From: Bacteroidales bacterium
GTDB lineage: Bacteria > Bacteroidota > Bacteroidia > Bacteroidales > UBA7960
DNA length: 10,885 nt
NCBI GenBank assembly: GCA_007122505.1
Contig: SKTQ01000324.1
Span: forward strand, 1-10,885
Direction: 5' to 3'
Positions 7,420 to 10,885 of the stretch are shown here, piece after piece; positions within the stretch are counted from its first letter, which is position 1; each line of letters begins with the position of its first letter. A model generated the notes under the pieces. That model saw nothing but the letters and a program-made list of their open reading frames with translations. It ran no database searches and was not told the origin of the DNA. Both the position numbers and the translations under genes were made by a program.

Positions 7420-7684
7420 AGACAATTGGGTATTGGGTATGATCATCGGCATTTTGGTGCCTTGCGTTGTGTATGGACTGGTTCTATTGATCATGATGCC
7501 TTACGGCCATGTTGAAAACCTTGTTTACCAGCCACGGCCCAAAATACCGTTTCTGGTAGCCATATTCTCTAATTTATTTCCGTTCAGATATTACATGGTC
7601 AATAAAAAGTTTGACAAAACCGGGCGCAGCATCCTGCTGATTACCTTTGGAATGGCCATGTTGTTTTTTGTTGTTTTTTTGTGA
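7409..7684 (+). CDS. Small two-helix membrane protein between surE and lpxB
   Basis: I do not recognise a named family for this 91-residue protein. It begins MLNKDNW, has a hydrophobic helix at about 7-30, a basic and proline-containing middle (QPRPKIPF at 41-48, MVNKKFDKTGRS at 63-74), and a second helix at about 75-91 running to the last residue. The layout suggests both ends on the same side of the inner membrane. The ATG at 7409 overlaps the surE stop by 11 bases, and the stop lies 9 bases before lpxB, so it is probably translationally coupled to both. A TTG at 7406 could add one residue. The tight packing and clean two-helix pattern argue for a real gene. A role near lipid A synthesis is suggested only by position. 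Confidence 0.85.
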   Translation: MLNKDNWVLGMIIGILVPCVVYGLVLLIMMPYGHVENLVYQPRPKIPFLVAIFSNLFPFRYYMVNKKFDKTGRSILLITFGMAMLFFVVFL

Positions 7685-7693
7685 TGATGTTGA

Positions 7694-8833
7694 ATGGCGC
7701 GGTACTATATCATAGCGGGTGAGTCTTCGGGCGACATGCATGCAGCCAACCTGATGAAACAGCTGAAGCAAAGGGATGCTGCAGCCGCATTCCGTTTTTG
7801 GGGTGGCGTCAAAATGCAGGCCGTTGGCGGGACAATGGTCAAGCATGTGAATGAGCTTGCTTTTATGGGCTTTCTGGAAGTAGCCTTGAATATCAGAACC
7901 ATCCTTGGAAACATTCGCTTGTGCAAAAAGGATATTCTTGCATACAAACCCGACGTCCTCATTCTCATCGACTACCCCGGCTTTAATCTTCGCATGGCCC
8001 GCTATGCCAAAAGCATCGGCATACAGGTAATATACTACATCAGCCCGCAGGTTTGGGCCTGGAAACAATCCCGTGTTTACACCATCAAAAAATACACAGA
8101 TAAATTGCTGGTGATCCTTCCTTTCGAGCAGGATTTTTACAAAGGCTTCAACATGGATGTAGATTTTCCCGGTCATCCGCTCCTGGATGAACTGATCCCA
8201 TTGAGGGAGTCATCGGAATACGCGTCCTTCAAAGAGAAAAACGGACTTCCCCAAAATCCGGTTGTTGCCTTGCTGCCCGGAAGCCGTAAGCAGGAGATCA
8301 GACGCATGCTGAATGAAATGACAACTGTTGCGGCTGATTTCCCGGAATATCAGTTTGTGATTGCAGGTGTTTCCGGACAGGATCCGGAAATGTACGGGCA
8401 GCATACTCAGTATCCGAATGTTTCATTGGTTATGGATCAGACCTATGCCCTGCTTGCCAACTCCCGCGCTGCCCTGGTTGCTTCGGGCACTGCAACGTTG
8501 GAAACCGCACTTTTTAAAGTCCCGCAGGCAGTTTGCTACAAGGCAAATCCCGTGTCGATATTTATTGCCCGGATGCTCGTAAAAGTAAAATATATATCAC
8601 TCGTCAACCTGATCATGGATAAACCGGTGCTCAAAGAACTCATCCAAAACGACTTCAACCGGCCGAGAGTGAAGACCGAACTGGATGCACTGCTAAATGA
8701 CAAGGAATACCGCGACAGGCTGCAACAGGATTATCTTAAGCTGGAAGAAAAGTTAGGCGGCCCCGGAGCCTCTGAAAAGGCGGCAGCAAGCATATTCCGG
8801 TTTCTGCAAGACCTTCGGCATGGCAAAAGCTAA
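7694..8833 (+). CDS. lpxB: Lipid-A-disaccharide synthase LpxB
   Basis: LpxB is a GT19 glycosyltransferase at the inner face of the inner membrane. It joins UDP-2,3-diacylglucosamine and lipid X to form the disaccharide precursor of lipid A, the outer membrane anchor of lipopolysaccharide. The 379-residue length is typical. Family blocks seen: YYIIAGESSGDMHAANLM at 4-21, MGFLEV near 58-63, LIDYPGFNLR at 91-100 (D93 corresponds to the catalytic-site Asp of IDxPdFN), SPQVWAWK at 117-124, ILPFEQDFY at 141-149, DFPGHPLLDE at 157-166, and the nucleotide-sugar-binding LLPGSRKQEI at 193-202. The ATG at 7694 yields the usual N-terminus, 9 bases after the small membrane protein stop. Its presence marks the organism as Gram-negative. 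No terminator with a T run is evident right after it. Confidence 0.97.
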   Translation: MARYYIIAGESSGDMHAANLMKQLKQRDAAAAFRFWGGVKMQAVGGTMVKHVNELAFMGFLEVALNIRTILGNIRLCKKDILAYKPDVLILIDYPGFNLRMARYAKSIGIQVIYYISPQVWAWKQSRVYTIKKYTDKLLVILPFEQDFYKGFNMDVDFPGHPLLDELIPLRESSEYASFKEKNGLPQNPVVALLPGSRKQEIRRMLNEMTTVAADFPEYQFVIAGVSGQDPEMYGQHTQYPNVSLVMDQTYALLANSRAALVASGTATLETALFKVPQAVCYKANPVSIFIARMLVKVKYISLVNLIMDKPVLKELIQNDFNRPRVKTELDALLNDKEYRDRLQQDYLKLEEKLGGPGASEKAAASIFRFLQDLRHGKS

Positions 8834-8864
8834 AACCGTGCGTCCGCAAACCAATCTCCATTCG

Positions 8865-8952
8865 TAAATCTATCATCCAAACAAAAAACATCAATTATTC
8901 TATTCCAAACATCCGCTAATCCCTGCTTTCTTACCAAACACAAACAAATACA
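8865..8952 (+). other. G-depleted leader-like stretch upstream of comEC
   Basis: In the gap between lpxB and comEC, these 88 bases contain only two G residues (8915 and 8925) on the plus strand and are rich in A and C. Such RNA would be largely unstructured. No gene and no consensus TAnnTTTG element was found here on either strand. It leads directly into the start-codon hairpin at 8967-8999. Confidence 0.5.
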
Positions 8953-8966
8953 GAAAAAAGTAATGA

Positions 8967-8999
8967 CATAAGATAAAAAAATTATAATTTTATCTTATG
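8967..8999 (+). repeat. Perfect 12-bp hairpin containing the comEC start codon
   Basis: CATAAGATAAAA (8967-8978) pairs exactly with TTTTATCTTATG (8988-8999) across a 9-base A/T loop. The last three bases of the 3' arm are the proposed comEC ATG (8997-8999). In RNA this would bury the start codon in a weak, A/U-only-rich stem, which fits temperature- or factor-dependent translation control. As DNA it could instead be an operator. The T run lies inside the stem, so it is not a standard terminator for lpxB. Confidence 0.7.
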
Positions 9000-10885
9000 A
9001 ATCAGTTTTCTCGTATATACCTGCCGCTCCCCCGGTTGTTTCTGCCGTTTTGTGTTGGGGTGCTCCTGTACCTGCAATTGGGATGGCAGCCGGATCCTCC
9101 CTATTTGCTTCTTATATCGATTGCGATATCTCTGCCCTGGTTGTTTAATGTGTTGATTAAGCCTGCTGCATACGCAAGGCAGTGGATATTTGGATTCCTG
9201 GTTGCGGTTGTTCTGTTGGCAGCCGGTTACATGATGGCTGCACAGTTCGACCAGTATGACCGGGAGCGGCATTTCAAAAACTGGTATGGTGAGGATGGTT
9301 TCCTGCTGGTGCATCTCATAGAACCCACATCCGAAAGGGCCAATTCATGGCAGCTGATCACTAAGGTTGTTGCCTTTTCCAACGACAGCGGCATGCAAGA
9401 TGCGGAAGGACGCCTGATGCTTTATTTGGAAAAGGACAGCCTGGTGGAAGGTTTGAGGTATGGCGACCGCCTGGTGATCCGGAACAGGTACAATAATGTT
9501 CGGCCTCCGGGAAATCCCGGAGCTTTTAACTATCAGCGATACCTGGCCCGTCAGAACATTTTTCATTCGACCTATATCCGTTCGGGCGAATGGCACATAA
9601 CCGGCGAAAACAAAGGCAGGCATTACATGCGGCTGGCTTTGCAACTGCGTGAAGTCGCGCTGGCGGTTTTCCGGGAAAACAACCTGGAGGGACGGGAGTT
9701 TGCCGTGATTTCCGCCCTGCTGCTTGGGTTTCGCGAGTACCTTGATGAAGACCTGCGCAGGGAGTTTGCCGGGGCAGGTGCTATGCATATTCTTTGTGTA
9801 TCCGGACTGCATGTGGGCATTATATTCATGGTGTTGAAAAATGTTTTTGCATTCTTGTTGCGCCTGCCCGGAGGCCGCTTTTTACGAACCGCATGCATCA
9901 TCATGCTCATTTGGCTTTATGCAGCCATCACCGGTTTCAGCCCTTCAGTGCTTCGTGCCTCCGTGATGTTTTCCTTCGTAGCAATGGGCCAAAGCTTCCG
10001 GCGGCCTACAAACATTTACAATACACTGGCTGCCTCTGCCTTTGTGCTGGTGATCAATAATCCGTTCATCATCACCCACATAGGCTTTCAATTGTCATAT
10101 CTGGCCGTGATCAGTATTGTCAGCCTGCAACCGTGGCTGCAGGGGCTAATCCGCGTTAAAAAAGGAATCCCTGAAAAAACCTGGTCTATCATCACCGTGT
10201 CCATTGCCGCGCAATTGGCCACAGGACCGCTGGCTCTTCATTACTTCCACCAGTTCCCAAATTATTTCATTGTTACCAACCTGATTGTTATTCCTTTGGC
10301 CACCGTCATCATTTACCTGGCACTGATTACCCTGCTGGTATCACCGCTTGCTATTGCCGGAGCCTGGATGGGACAAATCCTATCCGCAGCGGTGATGGTT
10401 CTGCATCAATCGGTGCGCCTGATCGAAGGCTTGCCCTATTCAACGGCCAGTAATGTCTATGTTGGTTTTTTTGAAACATTGATGGTCTTTGCGTGCTTGT
10501 TTTTTCTTTTCTATTATTTAATGAAGGGAAAGCGGTGGACATTTCTAACGGCATTAGGCTTGTTGTGCTGTTTGGTTCTTTCTGTTTCCGTTCGAAACCT
10601 TGAAAACAGGCGCCAGCAGTATTTTGTGGTTTATAGCATCAACAGGGGCGCGGCTGTGGATTTTATCACCGGAAAAGAAACCATTCTGCTGGCATGCGAC
10701 AACGTAAGAGGTAATCCCAGGATGATGCGTTTCAATTTGATGGCCAACCGCTTGCAAAGAGGGGTAAGGCAAGACTCACTTGCTCTGGCAATCAACGACA
10801 ACTATCTCTTTGTAAAGGATCAGTGGTTTGTTAGGAAAGATGATTTTATCCGTTTCAATGGGATGACCATGATGATTTTGCGGGA
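8997..10885 (+). CDS. comEC: ComEC/Rec2-type DNA internalisation protein (3' end outside window)
   Basis: ComEC is the inner-membrane channel through which single-stranded DNA enters in natural transformation. 629 residues are visible and the frame is open to the edge. The N-terminus has hydrophobic segments (about 10-30, 38-52 and 62-82), a soluble DUF4131/OB-fold-like region at about 85-215 closing with RPPGNPGAFNYQRYL near 170-185, then the Competence domain with many helices (about 235-525). Its hallmark ILCVSGLHVG is at 265-274. After the last helix (about 517-530) comes a polar region starting YFVVYSINRGAAVDF. No HxHxDH metal motif of the usual C-terminal beta-lactamase-like domain is seen so far. 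The ATG at 8997 gives MNQFSRIYLPLPRLFLPF, the typical start of Bacteroidota ComEC proteins. The gene follows lpxB by 163 bases on the same strand. Confidence 0.94.
   Translation, partial: MNQFSRIYLPLPRLFLPFCVGVLLYLQLGWQPDPPYLLLISIAISLPWLFNVLIKPAAYARQWIFGFLVAVVLLAAGYMMAAQFDQYDRERHFKNWYGEDGFLLVHLIEPTSERANSWQLITKVVAFSNDSGMQDAEGRLMLYLEKDSLVEGLRYGDRLVIRNRYNNVRPPGNPGAFNYQRYLARQNIFHSTYIRSGEWHITGENKGRHYMRLALQLREVALAVFRENNLEGREFAVISALLLGFREYLDEDLRREFAGAGAMHILCVSGLHVGIIFMVLKNVFAFLLRLPGGRFLRTACIIMLIWLYAAITGFSPSVLRASVMFSFVAMGQSFRRPTNIYNTLAASAFVLVINNPFIITHIGFQLSYLAVISIVSLQPWLQGLIRVKKGIPEKTWSIITVSIAAQLATGPLALHYFHQFPNYFIVTNLIVIPLATVIIYLALITLLVSPLAIAGAWMGQILSAAVMVLHQSVRLIEGLPYSTASNVYVGFFETLMVFACLFFLFYYLMKGKRWTFLTALGLLCCLVLSVSVRNLENRRQQYFVVYSINRGAAVDFITGKETILLACDNVRGNPRMMRFNLMANRLQRGVRQDSLALAINDNYLFVKDQWFVRKDDFIRFNGMTMMILR

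Noticed and set aside
7574..8176. Minus-strand open frame of 200 codons
   Set aside because: It is antisense to lpxB and the small membrane protein, with no domain or start context of its own.
9345..9910. Two minus-strand open frames inside the comEC region
   Set aside because: The plus strand carries a continuous ComEC frame with VSGLHVG here. The minus-strand frames are shadows.

Overview
The window looks like a chromosomal segment of a Gram-negative member of the Bacteroidota (Bacteroidales-like). The signs are the LpxB lipid A enzyme, a Bacteroidota-style ComEC and secreted CotH protein, A-rich start regions without Shine-Dalgarno sequences, and TAnnTTTG-type -7 promoter elements. No RNA gene, CRISPR array, transposase or attachment site was found. 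Both ends cut through a gene.

Left part (1-5370, minus strand): four genes read right to left and probably form one operon. They encode an HlyD-type membrane fusion protein, a VTC-type polyphosphate polymerase domain protein (4 bases after the HlyD stop), a DUF4956 membrane protein, and a large secreted multidomain CotH-kinase-like protein that runs off the left edge. The last three families are recurrent neighbours in bacteria; the HlyD-like protein at the head is the less expected member. The CotH gene carries an apparent one-base frameshift inside its signal peptide.

Middle (5371-6645): a 343-base noncoding stretch holds a strong hairpin terminator for the next minus-strand gene, a YugP-family membrane zinc metallopeptidase. 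The 242 bases between that gene and the divergent surE contain a perfect 12-bp inverted repeat. Each arm carries the same -7 element, facing outward, so the region looks like a mirrored divergent promoter.

Right part (6646-10885, plus strand): surE (nucleotidase), a small two-helix membrane protein overlapping the surE end, lpxB (lipid A disaccharide synthase), and comEC (DNA uptake channel, truncated by the window edge). The first three are tightly packed and probably co-transcribed. comEC follows after 163 bases, and its proposed start codon lies in the 3' arm of a perfect 12-bp hairpin preceded by an almost G-free leader.

The most system-like content is the HlyD/VTC/DUF4956/CotH cluster. 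It joins a cytoplasmic polyphosphate-polymerase fold, a membrane partner, an envelope-spanning fusion protein and a secreted kinase-fold protein. The families are recognised from sequence, but the joint function is inference.
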